This document shows, one piece after another, positions 26,247 through 39,300 of a stretch of DNA of 64,000 nucleotides. Below the pieces are notes generated by a model, which saw only the letters and a program-made list of their open reading frames with translations, was not told the origin of the DNA and did no database searches. The translations under genes were made by a program, and so were the position numbers. Source of the stretch: Anthoceros angustus (taxonomy: Eukaryota; Streptophyta; Anthocerotopsida; Anthocerotales; Anthocerotaceae); assembly GCA_010909165.1 (NCBI GenBank), contig MU008191.1, forward strand, positions 372,001 through 436,000, written 5' to 3'. Numbering within the stretch: position 1 is the stretch's first letter; each line of letters opens with the position of its first letter.

Positions 26247-26409
26247 CTTGCCTCTAAAACTGGTTTTTCTTCTAAGTTCTCTTCGTCACAATATAGCGAG
26301 GGTATGTCCACCTTCCCTAGCAATGGTATGGTCGGCAAGCGCGCTCCATTCGGAACCCACCTATGAAATAATCATGTTGCAATTTCAAGAATCAAAGGAG
26401 GTCTTCCTT

Positions 26410-26549
26410 GAAGCTATTACTTGTAGCCATACCCATTGAAGCTTTTTCTTGTAGCCATACCCATTGAAGCCTTTTCTTGTAGCCATACCCATTCAAGCTT
26501 TTTCTTGTAGCCATACCCATTGAAGCTTTTTCTTGTAGCCATACCCATG
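26410..26549. repeat. Five 28-bp tandem units
   Basis: Units starting at 26410, 26438, 26466, 26494 and 26522 read GAAGCTTTTTCTTGTAGCCA followed by TACCCATT, an exact 28-bp period. Confidence 0.92.
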
Positions 26550-26792
26550 TTACCGCCCATCACAAACCGACGACAACACAATCCCCATACATACATAAGA
26601 CAAACTTCCGTGCATCACTACCCAACCACCAGCAAATCAGCGTTCGGCAAATCGGCAGAGCCAAGTTTAGAATGCCGCCGATCAGCGAGATCCGTCTCGG
26701 GAAATGCACAACCACTCTTTGGACACGGTCCGTATCTGTGTGTACTGCCAGCATCCTTATCGGTTGGCCCCCGCCTAGCCTATCGCTGCATT

Positions 26793-27040
26793 TTGGCTTT
26801 CGATTTGGGTCCCCATAAAGGGGTGTAGGGTGCGCCGTGCAATAGAATACCGATGCGAGACGCTTGGAACTAGAGCCGAGGTAGCAAGCTACCCCATCAA
26901 GGCCCAAGCTCCGCCCACTGATAACAAGATCAAGAACTAGTTTACAGGGCCGATTTTATATGCCCTGGTATTCTCATCGCTCACTAATTGTATTGTTCCA
27001 GAACACTCACTTATCCTTGGCACTATGGGGTAATGCAAGC
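26793..27040. repeat. Diverged dispersed repeat, left copy
   Basis: Shares ordered words with 29897-30140, including GGGTGCGCC near the start and GTTCCAGA...CTCAC.TATCC...TATGGGGTAAT at the end, in the same orientation. The two copies bracket the HCAR pseudogene. Identity unknown. Confidence 0.6.
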
Positions 27041-27520
27041 GAGCGCTTAAGCAAGTACTCCTCAAGAACAGCGAATGACGTGTCCCGCAATGAGCAACGG
27101 ACAGACATGGTATAGTATTAGTAAAACTTAAACTGTACTAATATAAAGTGTCCAGGCTTTAGAACAGATTAATTTAGAATCAAGGACCCTGAATAAATTA
27201 CTTATTCATAGGAGGATGATGGCCTGCAGTAAGGTGGCTCGTCCACTTTAAAATCTTGTATCTATGCATACAATAGGTATCCAAGAATTGTCAAGAAGTT
27301 TTTATCAATTACCTCTCATAATAATTAGAATAGTATCACTCACATACATGACCAGCAACTCAGGAGACTACCGACCTACATATCAGGGAGTTTGAACCAC
27401 AAACTCGGTGTCTTTGTTGTTGGTCTGAAGGCAGTCAAAGGAGTCGCATGAACCTACACATTAGCAAGTAAATCATAGAAGATAACCTGGTCTACACATT
27501 AAGCAAGGTACAAAATATGG

Positions 27521-29360
27521 CTACTGTTTCCTGGCAACCAAATCGTCAATGTCCCATTTGAACAAGGCAATGAGCTTCTTAGAATAGGTGGGGCTGTGTT
27601 GCTCGGCCCTGACACGTGCAAGAGAGGTTCCAAACCACCTGGTTGCATCACGACGTGCAAGAACGTGAGAGACGTTATTACCTTTCTTCCCCCAAAGTGG
27701 TGGACATGCAGGTCATTCCTGATGGTGTGATAGTCCAGCGAATGGGGCCCAAACTCCAGTCCCTTTGGTCCCATCTGCTGCAAGGCCCTATCAGGACTCT
27801 GCACGGGTCGACAATAGTACCTCAGATTCCAGTGACAAGCAATTGAAAGGGTGCCTGCTCAAAAAGGCTTCAGAACTTATTACAAACCCTGATGCGGAGA
27901 AACAGAAGAAAGGAGAGCAAGGAGGCCTCGTTTGTTCTTGTCGTCTGCTTTCACCGTCTCCATAACAATTGGCACCTGGCTACCCTGTACCATCACACGC
28001 AAAGGAGGGAGGGAGCAACCTGCATAGGTTGAGAGGAAAGAAGCAAGTATTAGCACCGTGCATATGGTAGCTGTTATTTCAAGAAGACCACGAATAGTCT
28101 CCAGCATTCCTGAACGATGACCGACCAATGTCCACCACGTGCTGCAGCCGTTATTTCACCCTTCAGTGGACAACTTTGAAGAATCAATATGCAGACAACC
28201 GTCGAGGTAAGTGTCTCCATCAACAACTCACCTGATGGTGACATACTGTGATGGCGTGTCATGGGCACACCCGCCGATTTTGGCACCCTCATGTATCCCA
28301 CAACCAAGTCCTGTAACCACACAAACTCGAGTAACATTGGTGCCAGATCTTGGAGTGCATTCTGTCAGCCTGTGCCGTTGCACTGCAAATACTATGCTTG
28401 AGAAGCACAGAGCAGGGAACAGGACATACTGCAAGGCCCTTTGTGTAGTTGAAGCAGTTGCGCATCCACAAAAGTTTAGCACAATTGTCACGCTTTTAGT
28501 CCATCTGTACAGTCACGGCATCAGCTGTTCTTGCACAGAAGGTAGGGCCACTTAGGATGCAGACAGACCTGCAGCAGGATGGTGCTATGACGTTATTCAG
28601 TTCTTCCGCTGGCAAGCAAAACTATGGTACCTGTGTTGGCACGCATGAGCTTTATCTTCCAAGTTCAACAGTGGATCCAACTTGCATATTTTGTCTCTTA
28701 GTTTACAACCTTCTGTACAACAGCGGCACTGAGCTCAAAGCATCCAAGTTTACTTCAAGCATCCAAATGCTTGAAGTAAAGCTGTTCTACAGCATAAGAA
28801 TGTCAGCCAATGAGATCCACGTGAAAAAGACATAGGAACGTTTAGCAGGACAGTGCATTCGCTGACTCAACGTTACCTTGTACTCCTGCAAAACTCGTAG
28901 CATAAGACAGTTTCAGGATCGCCACCTGCAGCTTTCAAGAACTTATCCAGTCCCTGCCTAGAGCCATTGTCCGCTGACATCCACACAAATGCAAATAACT
29001 GGCACTGCTGTTTCACCCAGCCCATAGTGAAGAAGTGGAGGAAAGCTGAACTTAGCTTGCCGAAGATAAACTATGAAGAAAAACTAATATTAGCCAGCAG
29101 TTTGCCCAACAGCTGAGCTGGTCTCGGAGACTCAAAACAGCTGGTGCTAAGAACATACAGCATCTCCAGGCCAAGATGTCTCTCCACTGACCGTTAGGCT
29201 GCAAACACCGGAAAACGACCGTTGGCAAAGGCTGGAGTGCACGGTGATCAATTAAATTTCTGTATACAGACTTCTCCTGGCGGATTGGTACAAAGCCTCC
29301 GGCTACCTTGAACATGACAGCCGACCCCATAGAAAAGGAGCCGCTCCACTCCTGCTGCCT
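27521..29360 (-). pseudogene. Diverged HCAR pseudogene with introns
   Basis: This is a second, older copy of the HCAR gene found at 36.4-39.7 kb, covering exons 8 to 19 including introns. It is therefore a genomic duplication and not a retrocopy. The C-terminus is readable (PTYSKKLIALF, stop at 27521-27523), as are GLEFGPHSLDYHTIRN, VMETVKADDKNK, DLVVGYMRVPKSAG and QGLDKFLKAA. It is dead: exon 9 begins with a stop (CC TAA where the gene has CC TTA, near 29206), exon 10 has lost a base near 28893, and exon 14 has lost a base near 28252. A Cys of the FCGVGC motif is replaced (FYGVGC). Exons 1 to 7 are missing. Confidence 0.9.
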
Positions 29361-29896
29361 GTAGAAGCACCCCAAAACAAATGGGTGGAAATAATAAGTC
29401 AGAACGGGAACTAGGTCACATACTTGTGTCGGCGGTCGTAGAATTGACAAGCATAAGTGTATGCTTTGCACAAAGTCAGGAGGGTGAGAACCAGTGGCTT
29501 CGTGCAGGGCCCAGGCCGCGTGATTCTGTAGGGCCAAAATCAATGGACATGTACCTCCAGCCTCTAAAACTGGTTCGGTTTCTCTAACGACCATCATCAT
29601 GGCTACAAGGAAGAGCTTCTTCGGTTTTCTGCGTAGTGCAACAAACAGTTTCGTAACTGGATTCCGGATCGAATGTGCTTTCTGCACACAGTTTTGCTGG
29701 GGAAGGTGGGCAAATACACTAGCTGGAATCTGACCAACAGAGAATCCGATGACAGCACTATCTTCTTGATTGATAGCACACACAATCTTCTTGAAGACAC
29801 CCTCTTCTCGGACGTCGAGTTCGACACAACAATCGTAGTGCTGAACAGTGCTAGAATCTTGATCAGCTGAACCTATAGACCTAGCCAACATCCATC

Positions 29897-30140
29897 TTGG
29901 ATTTATTTGGAGCCCCCTGAAAGGGGGCGTGGGGTGCGCCACGCGACGGTGAAGCCAAGGCAAGGCGCGTGGAGCCTGTGCCTAAGCTGCAGGCAGCCAG
30001 GACAAGCTCCCCCCACTAGGAACACGCAGTAGGCCCGGGTATCCTCTGGAATGATACGGAAACTCCTGTAGAACCTAGAACTTGTATCGTTCCAGAGGCC
30101 CCTCACATATCCTTAACGATATGGGGTAATTGTTATACCG
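29897..30140. repeat. Diverged dispersed repeat, right copy
   Basis: Partner of 26793-27040. It contains the internal complement GGAGCCCCCTGAAAGGGGGC near its start, a possible hairpin. It lies just beyond the truncated upstream end of the HCAR pseudogene. Confidence 0.6.
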
Positions 30141-30333
30141 AACTGGAAGCGAACTTTTCATGAGCTACGCGTCTCGACAGCACAGACGTGGTGGGTCCGC
30201 AAAGAGAAACTGGGTTGCCGGAAATGCGCAGTGCACATTGATATCCCAAGAAGAAGATGTAGAATTTTATTGAAGTCCACCAAGGACGGATTTCCGTCAC
30301 GGGACTTGGTACTTAACAACTTTGTACCAAGGC

Positions 30334-30471
30334 CATGACTTGCCGAGTGGCGCGGTTTAACCTAAAGTAATGGTGAAGCCAACGTGTTCGATCCCTATCA
30401 GGGTGACCGAGTTGGTCTAAGGTGCTTGCACCATGGTGTTTCAGATTATGGGTTCGATTCCTTCTACTGAT
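30334..30471 (+). pseudogene. Two tandem tRNA-like sequences (A and B boxes)
   Basis: The second, 30397-30471, is the clearer. It starts ATCAG and ends CTGAT (pairing ends), has the A box TGACCGAGTTGG and the B box GGGTTCGATTCC, and resembles a degraded tRNA-Leu without a proper variable arm. Directly upstream, 30334-30396 has a similar pair (TTGCCGAGTGG, then GTGTTCGATCCC). These may be decayed tRNA genes or tRNA-derived SINE heads. I do not assign an anticodon. Confidence 0.5.
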
Positions 30472-30506
30472 GGTAGCCTGCGTACCTACATCTTCAGTAA
30501 CGGCAC

Positions 30507-31087
30507 TGGTGAAACATGGTAGAAAGGTGAAAAGTTGAAAAAGGTAAAAAGCTAAGTTAGTAGCTGCCCTGTTAAGAAGATGCATGTGTTGCATGCTTCA
30601 TGCAATCTCTTGTTAGAGAGGAATTGCTACACCACAAATGAAGAGCTGCCTAGAGAGGACTCTTAGTGATTAGTGGTATGTAAGAATCCCTAGATTTAAC
30701 ATGCCTAGTTAAGGTCAGTCATGGATATATAAGGGCTAGAACAAGGGCTTTGAGGAACAAGTTACAAGTGGGACTCACTCTTGAGAGAGCAAGAGCGCCG
30801 CAAGCCTTGTGTTGAGAGAGTGGAGAGCTAGCTAGTGAGCTTGTCATGGAATCAAGGGCGAGCTGGGCGTAGATAGCCGATTCCATCGTTGTATTCTTGT
30901 AATAAAGAGCAAGACCTCGAGGAGGTGGCTGCGAGTCGTCGATGGACGGGCTACTTGGAGCCTAGTCGTGTTGTGAGGTTGAGAGCGTTGAGAATCGTGC
31001 AAGTCTCTTGTGGAGTGAATTGGCGAGGTCCTAGACCTGGGAAGCCAAGACTTGACGCTTCCTCATCGGGTCCGTGGAGGGGTGTTA
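30507..31087 (+). repeat. 5' LTR of the Ty3/gypsy element
   Basis: 581 bp. It differs from the 3' LTR mainly by short indels, for example an extra TGCC near 30565 and longer A-runs, plus a few substitutions. Confidence 0.9.
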
Positions 31088-31093
31088 CTTGAG

Positions 31094-31105
31094 TGGTATC
31101 GAGCG
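31094..31105 (+). other. Primer-binding site, tRNA-iMet type
   Basis: TGGTATCGAGCG lies six bases after the 5' LTR and matches the plant initiator tRNA-Met primer site TGGTATCAGAGC except for one missing A. Confidence 0.75.
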
Positions 31106-34100
31106 TAGTCCATTCCTCCGAGTGACTAGAGAGTGCACAAGATGGTCAATGAGAAGCGAAGGAGAGGTCAAGAAGCGGCGGTCTCCGCCGATCATCCGCC
31201 TCAATCGCCGCCTGAAGATTCATCGTCACAACAAGAGGAAGTGAGAGCGCCGAGAGCACAGAGCCCATCCGGAGAGAAGTCGAGGACTGAAGAACGGATG
31301 GTGGAAGTACTTTATCAAGTTCTTCCAGGTGTCTCTGACGATGTAATGACTTCAAGGAAGAAGACAAAGCAGAATCCAGAGCCCACAGCTCAACAAGGCG
31401 AAGATGCGGAAGAACAACAAGAAATCTTCCGTGAATTCAGAGCATCTTCAAAGTGGCTCCAAATCGAGCATGAAGCTAGCCCTACCGGATAAGTATGAGG
31501 GAGAAAGAGATCCGCAAGTCATTGATTCTTGGATCTATTCTATTGAGACTTATCTCGCCTCATCTCGTGTTGAGCCGGAGTACTACTTAGGTACCGTTGG
31601 CAATTTCTTAAAGGGCTATGCTTTGGTCTGGTGGCGAAGTTATGGTGCTAATGTTGCCTAGGGTAACCGAGCACATACCATCACAGACTGGGCATCCTTC
31701 AAAGAAGCCCTCAAGAAGCAGTTCCAACCTGCGAATGCTTCGCCTAAGTGCAGCCTTGACAATATCAAGCAAGCAGTGTCTGAGATTATGTAAGTACCTT
31801 CGTGAAGTCCATGCACGCACTACCATGAGTGAAGATGACAAACGCATCGCTTCATGGTCGGTTTGAAGGATTGGGCTGTAATTGAGTTGTAGTCCAACTA
31901 CATTGGCAGAGGCCATTACGCAGCAGATGCCATCCCAGATACTTTCCATTCTAGTACATCCAACTCCTCCAAGATTTCGAGGGGCACTATGCCCAGACTA
32001 GAGGAAGCTCTAGTAGTGCGTGAGACTAAGGACATTGGCGGAAATGGAATTGCAAGAGGCAATTCAAGAGGAAATTTCATGGAAGAAATCGAGGAGCGCA
32101 GAGGTCATGAGCTCGAGAACAAGTATGGGTTCTCGAAAAGGAGTATGCTACTCATGTGGAGAGCCGGACATTATGCAAATGAATGCCCGAATGCCGAACT
32201 CTCAACGTAGCGAAGGAGATCCACACCAAGACTCGTGGATTACAAGTGGCGGATCCGAGGATCCCAAATGACGGATCGGCCACATGTTGCGGCATGTGGT
32301 GAGTCTCAGTCTTGAGGAGCACTATTCGGAGGGCGGGTGGAGAGCTCATGTACATACATGGATGTATAAATGGAGCGAGCGAGGATGTTGCTTGACTTAG
32401 CAACACATAATTTCATTTCTCCTAGCAAGGCAAGCAAGCTTGGTTTGACATGGGCTAGTACATCCGAGCCATGTAGAGTGAAACAAGCTAAAGGAATGCG
32501 CAACACAAAGGTGAATTGCAAGAAGTGCCGTTGCAGATAGGGAATTGGAATGGAGCGTGAGCTTCATTGTAGATATGGATGATCATGAAATCATCTTGGG
32601 CTTAGAATGGATGAAGGCCAACAAGGTATGTGTGAACGTGGACTCACGCACCATACGATCTTAGGAGATGAAGAGCACAAAGTGAGTTGTGCGTTCTCAA
32701 GCGAGGCTTGGAGACAACATTGATGATATCATCTCTAAGAAAGAGCTCAAATGTTGTGTAAAGGATGGAGAGGAACTCTTTTACTTGTCGCAAGGACTAG
32801 AAGATGGTCTTGAGATGGAGTCTCGAGCGCCAAGATTCCAAGGAAGTGCGGTGTCTTGAATGAGTTCAAGGACTTGATGCCCGATGAGTTGCCTCCTTTA
32901 CCTCCTAGAAGAATTGTAGATCATGAGATTGATCTCAAGCCGTGAAGTACACCGCCTTCAAGAGCGCCATATAGATTATCGCAGGATGAGCTACAAGAGT
33001 CAAGAGACAGATGTCTAACACCTAGCCAAGGGCTATGTGAGAATCTCAAAGTCCCCATTTGGTGCGCCTGTTGTTCACGCAAGAAGAATGGAGGATTGAG
33101 ATTATGCTTGGATTACGAGCACTCAATCGATAACGTGAAGAATTCTTATCCTTTGCCAAGGATGGATGACTTGTTGATGATTGAGGTGCTAAGTATTTCA
33201 CCAAGTCGGATCTAATGGCGCTATTACCGATTCGCATCGCAGAAGGACATGAATACAAGACGCTTGTAGAACAAGGTATGGATCTTTTGAGTTCCTTGTC
33301 ATGCCATTTGGACTCACTAATGCACCACCACGTTTGAGACTCTCATGAATACTATATTCGAGATCCGTTGGATGAGTGTGTTGTGATATACTTGGATGAC
33401 ATCATGATATACGATTCTACCTTGAAGAGCATGTCCAACACTTGAGGAAAGTGTTAGAAAGGTTAAGAGCAAATTCTTTGTTCTTAGCTATAACAAAGTG
33501 TGACTTTGTTAAGGAAGAGATAGACTTCCTAGGATTCATTGTCTCTGCGGATGGTATCGGGATGGATCCCGATAAGGTAAAGGCCATACGAGTTGGCTGC
33601 CAACGAATGTGCACGAGGTGCGTATGTTTTGGGATTGGCTAGCGTGTAAGATTTGTACCGATGTTTGCCAAGATTGCCGCCCCATTAATCGATCTCTTGA
33701 AGAAGGCGAAGGCTTGGAAGTGGGATGATGAATGTCGAGGGCATTCGAGTTTGAAGTTGAAACTGACTACCCCAAGATTGGCAATCTATGATCCAAGAAG
33801 GATATAGAAGTATAGATGCGCCGATATTGCAATTGGTGAGTGCTCATGCAAGAAGGTAGGTGGCTTGGTCAATCAAGGAAGGCATGAACATGAAAGGAAG
33901 TACCCACTTATGAAAAGGAGATGAGCCATCAATTGTCTCAAGATTTGGAGACATTATCTTCTAGGAAGATCTTTTGCCGTATACGCATAATGTAAGCACG
34001 AGCTTCTTTACAAATCAGCGACTAAGCGCAAGACAAAGCTAGATGGCAAGATTTCCTAGCAATGTATGATGTGTCTATCAAGTACAAGCCGGGGAAGGAG

Positions 34101-35570
34101 AATCTCGTGGCGGATGCTTTGAGTCGCAAGCGAGTTTAAGTTTGATAACGCTTGTCAAGAGGCCTAAGCTAGCAACACGGATGGTGATTGAGCCAAGGAC
34201 ACTCACACGCAGATCAAGGAAGCTTATCTGCGAGATCCATTAGCTGTGATTGGATCAATGAAGTGGAGCAACCGGATCTAAGTTTAAGCTTAGAAATGGC
34301 TTGTTGATGTTCAAGCAAAACAGATTGTGATTCCCGATTCTCATGTGTTGAGAAGGAAGTTGCTTGCAGTGTCATGATGTGCCAAGTGCAGTCATAGAGG
34401 AATTGACCCAACTTATGAGAAGTTGAGAAAGGCTTTTCTTGGCTGGAATGTACAAGCATCGTTGAGTATGTTAAGTCTTGTGTAGACGAGGATAAGGTGG
34501 AGCGGACAAATCCGAGGTTTGTTGCAACCGCCTATTCCAAGTGGGCCTTGGAAAAGTATATCAATGGATTTCATTATGCCATTGCCACCAATAATGGACA
34601 CACTATCATGACGGTGGTTGATAGATTCAAGCAAGCACACTTCATCCCTACGAAGAAGCGAGTGAAAGCTTAAGTTGCTCGATTGTTCAAGAAGCATGTA
34701 TATGTGTTACATGGACGCCTATGCATTGTGAGTGAGAGATCCCAGTTCTGCGAGTTTTGGCAACTTATGAAGAGCTTAGGAGTGCAATTATGTATGAGCA
34801 CGTACCACCACGATACGGATGGATCAACGAGAGGGTGAAGAATCCAAGAAGAATACTTACGACACTATATGCGGATGGACCGGAGGAGTAATCATCTTGA
34901 GGATGCGAATTTTGTTATAATAACATACATAGCTCCACAGGCTACACACCTTTTCGGATGATGTAACGAAGCAATGGACGTAGTTTCCATGTTGAATGCT
35001 AGCGTGTTGAGACAAGCAAGAGAACCACGTGAATTCATTGAGCGCTTAAGGGCGGGCATGAAGTTGCTAAGAAGATATTGGCCAAGGCTCGGGACAAAAA
35101 GAAGTTTGGCAGCAGCAAGAGGCGAGTTTCAAGTAGGAGACAAGGTGTGGGTGAAATTGAAGAATTTCCCACACAAGGCGACCTCAAAGTTAAGGCCTAA
35201 GTATGGAGGACCTTTCGTAGTTCAAGCGCATTGGAAATGTGGCTTACAAACTACATTGCTGAATGGATCTTCTCTCATAATGTGTTTCATGTCTCTTTCT
35301 TTGAAACCATTTGTGATTTCGAAGAGAATGAAGATATGAGCAGGAAGGATTATGTCATCCCGGTTCAACACAATCATGGTCTCGGGAGATTGTTGAATTC
35401 TGGCGAGAGAGAAGTGCCCTCTTGTCGTGGTAATGTGCAGTATCTGGTAAGGCTTCGTGGTTATGCGGATCCTGCAGGTTTCACTTGAAGATGTGCAACA
35501 AGGATCATGGATGATCTCGCGTTACCGAGGTCATTGAGGACAATGACATCTTCCGATGGGGAGAGATGCT

Positions 35571-36156
35571 TGGTGAAACAGGTAGAAAGGTGAAAAGTTG
35601 AAAAGGTAAAAGCTAAGTTAGTAGCCTGTTAAGAAGATGCATGTGTTGCATGCTTCATGCAATCTCTTGTTAGAGAGGAATTGCTACACCACAAATGAAG
35701 AGCTGCCTAGAGAGGACTCTTAGTGATTAGTGGTATGTAAGAATCCCTAGATTTAACTGCCTAGTTAAGGTCGGTGCGGGATATATAAGGGCTAGAGCAA
35801 GGGCTTTGAGGAACAAGTTACAAGTGGGACTCACTCTTTGAGAGAGCGAGCAAGTGTCTTTGCACTGTGTTGAGAGAGGCTGTGGAGAGCTAGCTAGTGA
35901 GCTTGTCATGGAATCAAGGCGTGTGATTGGGCATAGATAGCCGATTCCATCGTTGTATTCTTGTAATAAAGAGCAGCACCTCGAGGAGGTGGCTGCAGTC
36001 GTCGATGGACGGGCTACTTGGAGCCTAGTCTTGTGTTGTGAGGTTGAGAGCGTTGAGAATCGTGCAAGTCTCTTGTGGAGTGAATTGGCGAGGTCCTAGA
36101 CCGCTGGGAAGCCAGCACTTGACGCTTCCTTACTGGCTGCGCAGTGAGGGGTGTTA
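35571..36156 (+). repeat. 3' LTR of the Ty3/gypsy element
   Basis: 586 bp, preceded by a purine tract (TGGGGAGAG). No convincing target-site duplication was found. Confidence 0.9.
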
Positions 36157-36388
36157 TTTCTTCTGCATTAAATGCGAAAACATTAACATTTCTTTGTAAA
36201 TTAAAGAAATATTAGGTGCTGTTGTTGGATAACCATTCTTATATGTAGATCCTTGTAGCTAAGCGACTCCCCGCTTTAGTCCTAAGTGCGTATGACGTGT
36301 CCAACCCCCCATCAGTTTTCCGTCCGTCCCGTTGCCTACTAACGTGCGCCTATCGCGCCGGACATGACATACGGGGTCCATGATATGC

Positions 36389-39300
36389 TTACTGGTTCCT
36401 AGCAAGCAGGTCGTCAATTTCCCCTTTGCTATTGTACATGGCAATGAGCTTCTTAGAATAGGTGGGGATGTGTTGCTTGGCCCTGAAATGTGCAAGGGAG
36501 GTATCAAACACCTGATTGCAACACGACGTGCAAGGACATCCAGAGACGCGATTACCTCTGCTTCCCCCAAGCACGGTGGACATGCAGGTGATTCCTGATG
36601 GTGTGATAGTCCAGCGAATATCGCCCAAACTCCAGTCCCTTTGGTCCAACCTGCTCCAAGGGACGGCCCAATCAGGACTCTGCACGGGTTGACAGTAGTA
36701 TCCCAGAGTTCTGTGACAGGAGTTGAGGGGGCGAGTGCTCACCAAGTTTAGGAAGAAGGCAATGATGTTTCCCACGAGTCGAGGTGCAGGGGATGTCTTC
36801 TCCTTTCCTTTTGTTTGCACCACAATCAGGTCAGGCTTCGGAACAGTACAAACCCTGATGCGAAAAAACAGAGAAATAGGGAGCAGGTAGACCTAGTTTC
36901 GCCTTGTCATCTGCTTTCACCGTCTCCATCACAAATGGCACCCTGTTACCCTGTAATAGCAGAGGCAGAGGATCATCCATACCGGTTCAGTTGGAGGGAG
37001 CAACCTGCAAAGGAGTTCGCGGAAAGAACGAGGATTCGCACCGTGCTTATGGTTGGTGTTATTTCAAGAAGATCACGAACAGTCTCCAGCATTTCTCGAC
37101 CCCTCTTATTCCTGAATGGTGGCAGGTCAATGTCCACTAGGTGTTGCAGCAGGTTTTTAACCCCTCAGTGGACAGCTTTGCAGCTTCCATGCAGACAAAC
37201 TTCGAATGTAAGAGTCTAGCATCAAGAACTCACCTGATGGTGACATACTGTGGATGGCGTGTCATGGGCACACCGGCAGATTTTGGCACCCCCATGTATC
37301 CCACAACCAAGTCCTGTAAACACAGAAACTCGAGTAAACTGCTGCCAGAATTTGAAGTGCACCCTTTCAGCCTGTGCCGTTGCATGCAAATACTGTGCAT
37401 GCGAAGCCCAGATGAACATAGAGAAGGGAACAGGACATACTGCAAGGCCGTTTGTGTAGTCGAAACAGCTATGCATCCACACAAGTTTAGCACAATTGTC
37501 AGGCTTATGTCCGTCTGCACTGTCACGACATGAGCTGTACTGGGACAGAAGGTCCTTGCAAACATAGGATGCAGACAGACCTGTAGCAGGATGGTGCTAT
37601 GACGTCATTCAGTTCATCCGCTGGCAAGCAAAAGTATGGTACCTATGTTGGCATGCATGAGCTTTAGCTTCCAAGTTCAACAACCCAACTTCCATGTTTT
37701 GCTGTGTCTTTGTTCACAACCTTCTTTACAACCGCAGCACTGAGCTTACCTCTTCATTACGGCCATCCAAATGTTTGAGGTGAACCTGTTCTACAGCATA
37801 GAATGTCAGCTAATGAAATCCACTTGAAAAAGACACGGAAACTTTCAGGAGCACACCGCATTGGCTGACTCAACGTTACCTTGTAGTCCTGCATGAACTC
37901 ATAGTGCAAAACAGTTTCGGGATCGTCACTTGCAGCTTTTAAGAACTTATCCAGTCCCTGCCTGGGGCCATTGTCCACTGACATCCACACAAATACACAT
38001 AACTGGCACCTGCTGTTAATCCCACCTCTGAGTGAAGAAGTGGAGACAAGCTCAACTCAGTTCCCTGGGGACATGATATCATGGTTTACAGGCCCATGAC
38101 GAAACTGATATCAGCCAGGAGTTTTTCCCAACAGCAGAGCTGGTCTCGGAGACTCACCACAATTGGTGCCAAGAACATACAGCTTCTCCAGGCCAAGATG
38201 TCTCTCCACTGACCGTAAGGCTGCAAACGCCGGAAATAAGCGTTGGCAAAGGCTGGAGTGCATTTTTATCACTCACGATTCTGTATGAAGGCTTATCCTG
38301 ACGGATTCATACAAAGCCTCCTGGTACCTTGGACTTGACAGCCAACCCCACAGAAAAGGAGCCGCTTCACTCCTGCTGCCTGTGGAAGCATCCAGAAGTA
38401 AAAAGGGTGGACACAATAGCTTCCAATAGCATGAAATTCTAACCGTCCATGGTCATGATTGAGCAGACAGGATACCTCAACCAGAGCGAGTGTGTTCAGA
38501 TTCGGGGACAACGTCGGTTTCACACCTTTTGCTGCAAAAACCTCTTCCGGTGTCCTGTAGAGAAGAGACACCATTTATCACGTTTGCAAATTTTCAGGAA
38601 CAGGCTTGGCCATGCAGAAGGCAACTGAAACCATTTTGGACATGTTGCGGACCTTGCTAGGACTGGCTTTGGTTTGAAACGGTCATTCGGATCGCTGCAC
38701 AAGACACAATACTAGAACTTATTTTCACTCCTTTGGCAAGCAGGTGACATATAGCCGCACACTTTCCGGTCTGAAGGAAATGGAAATGTCACAGCAAGTC
38801 AGATTAGAGGACCTTTGCACACAAATGACAGCATCAACTCGATTTGAACGCAGCATTTCCACTGCAATTGCCGTCACAATTCCTGTCCATTGAGCACCTG
38901 TCGAACAAAACCTCTAAAAGTCAGCAGTTATGAAAGGCAAGCAAGCAAGGCAGACCTCGCAAAAGCTCCAACCTTCGACAGGCTCAATCTTCCGGGCATA
39001 AAGCATTTCCTCGTGAACTCCAAAGTGCAAGTCATCCAAGGAATCCAAATTTCTGCCCCGACCATGCACCTGGGGCTCAAGTGCCTGCATACAAGACCTG
39101 TCAAACATTTGCCGAAATTCCTAGGCCTCTGCAACAAACAAGGAAATTATACCTCAATCCTGGACATGCCATCCCCCAGAAAAGCACAAGCCTCTTTCAC
39201 ATGGGCAATATAATATGTATCGCACAGCCCGCACTGGCTGCAGATTTATAGGTAAGGGACTTCAGAACACCATTTGGAGACAGCCCAGAAATGTCATACA

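Larger units (their letters stand above)
25116..27520. other. Upstream flank of GLDP and gene-free DNA
   Basis: The first 300 bp presumably hold the GLDP promoter and 5' UTR, but I see no convincing TATA box. Pyrimidine-rich stretches follow, then two tandem arrays and a diverged dispersed repeat, listed separately. No gene recognised. Confidence 0.5.
30507..36156 (+). mobile_element. Degenerate Ty3/gypsy retrotransposon, chromovirus-like
   Basis: LTRs are 30507-31087 and 35571-36156, both starting TGGTGAAACA and ending GGGGTGTTA. The order of domains is gag (31141-31660, with capsid ALVWWRSYG), a broken zinc knuckle (CYSCGEP around 32.14 kb), protease debris, reverse transcriptase (32.85-33.6 kb with VVIYLDDIMIY at about 33380), RNase H, integrase (34.47-34.95 kb with SMDFI and VVDRFKQAHFIPTKK), and a C-terminal GDKVWVKLKN region plus a chromodomain-like YLVRLRGYADPAG (35.1-35.5 kb). 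Dozens of small indels and stops disable it. It sits about 230 bp downstream of the HCAR stop codon and lies between the HCAR gene and its pseudogene. Confidence 0.95.

Noticed and set aside
27521-29360. HCAR second copy as a processed retrocopy
   Set aside because: Introns are retained at matching positions, so it is a DNA-level duplication.
31141-35500. Separate host genes from the open frames inside the Ty3/gypsy element
   Set aside because: All recognisable frames are gag-pol parts in standard order between two LTRs.
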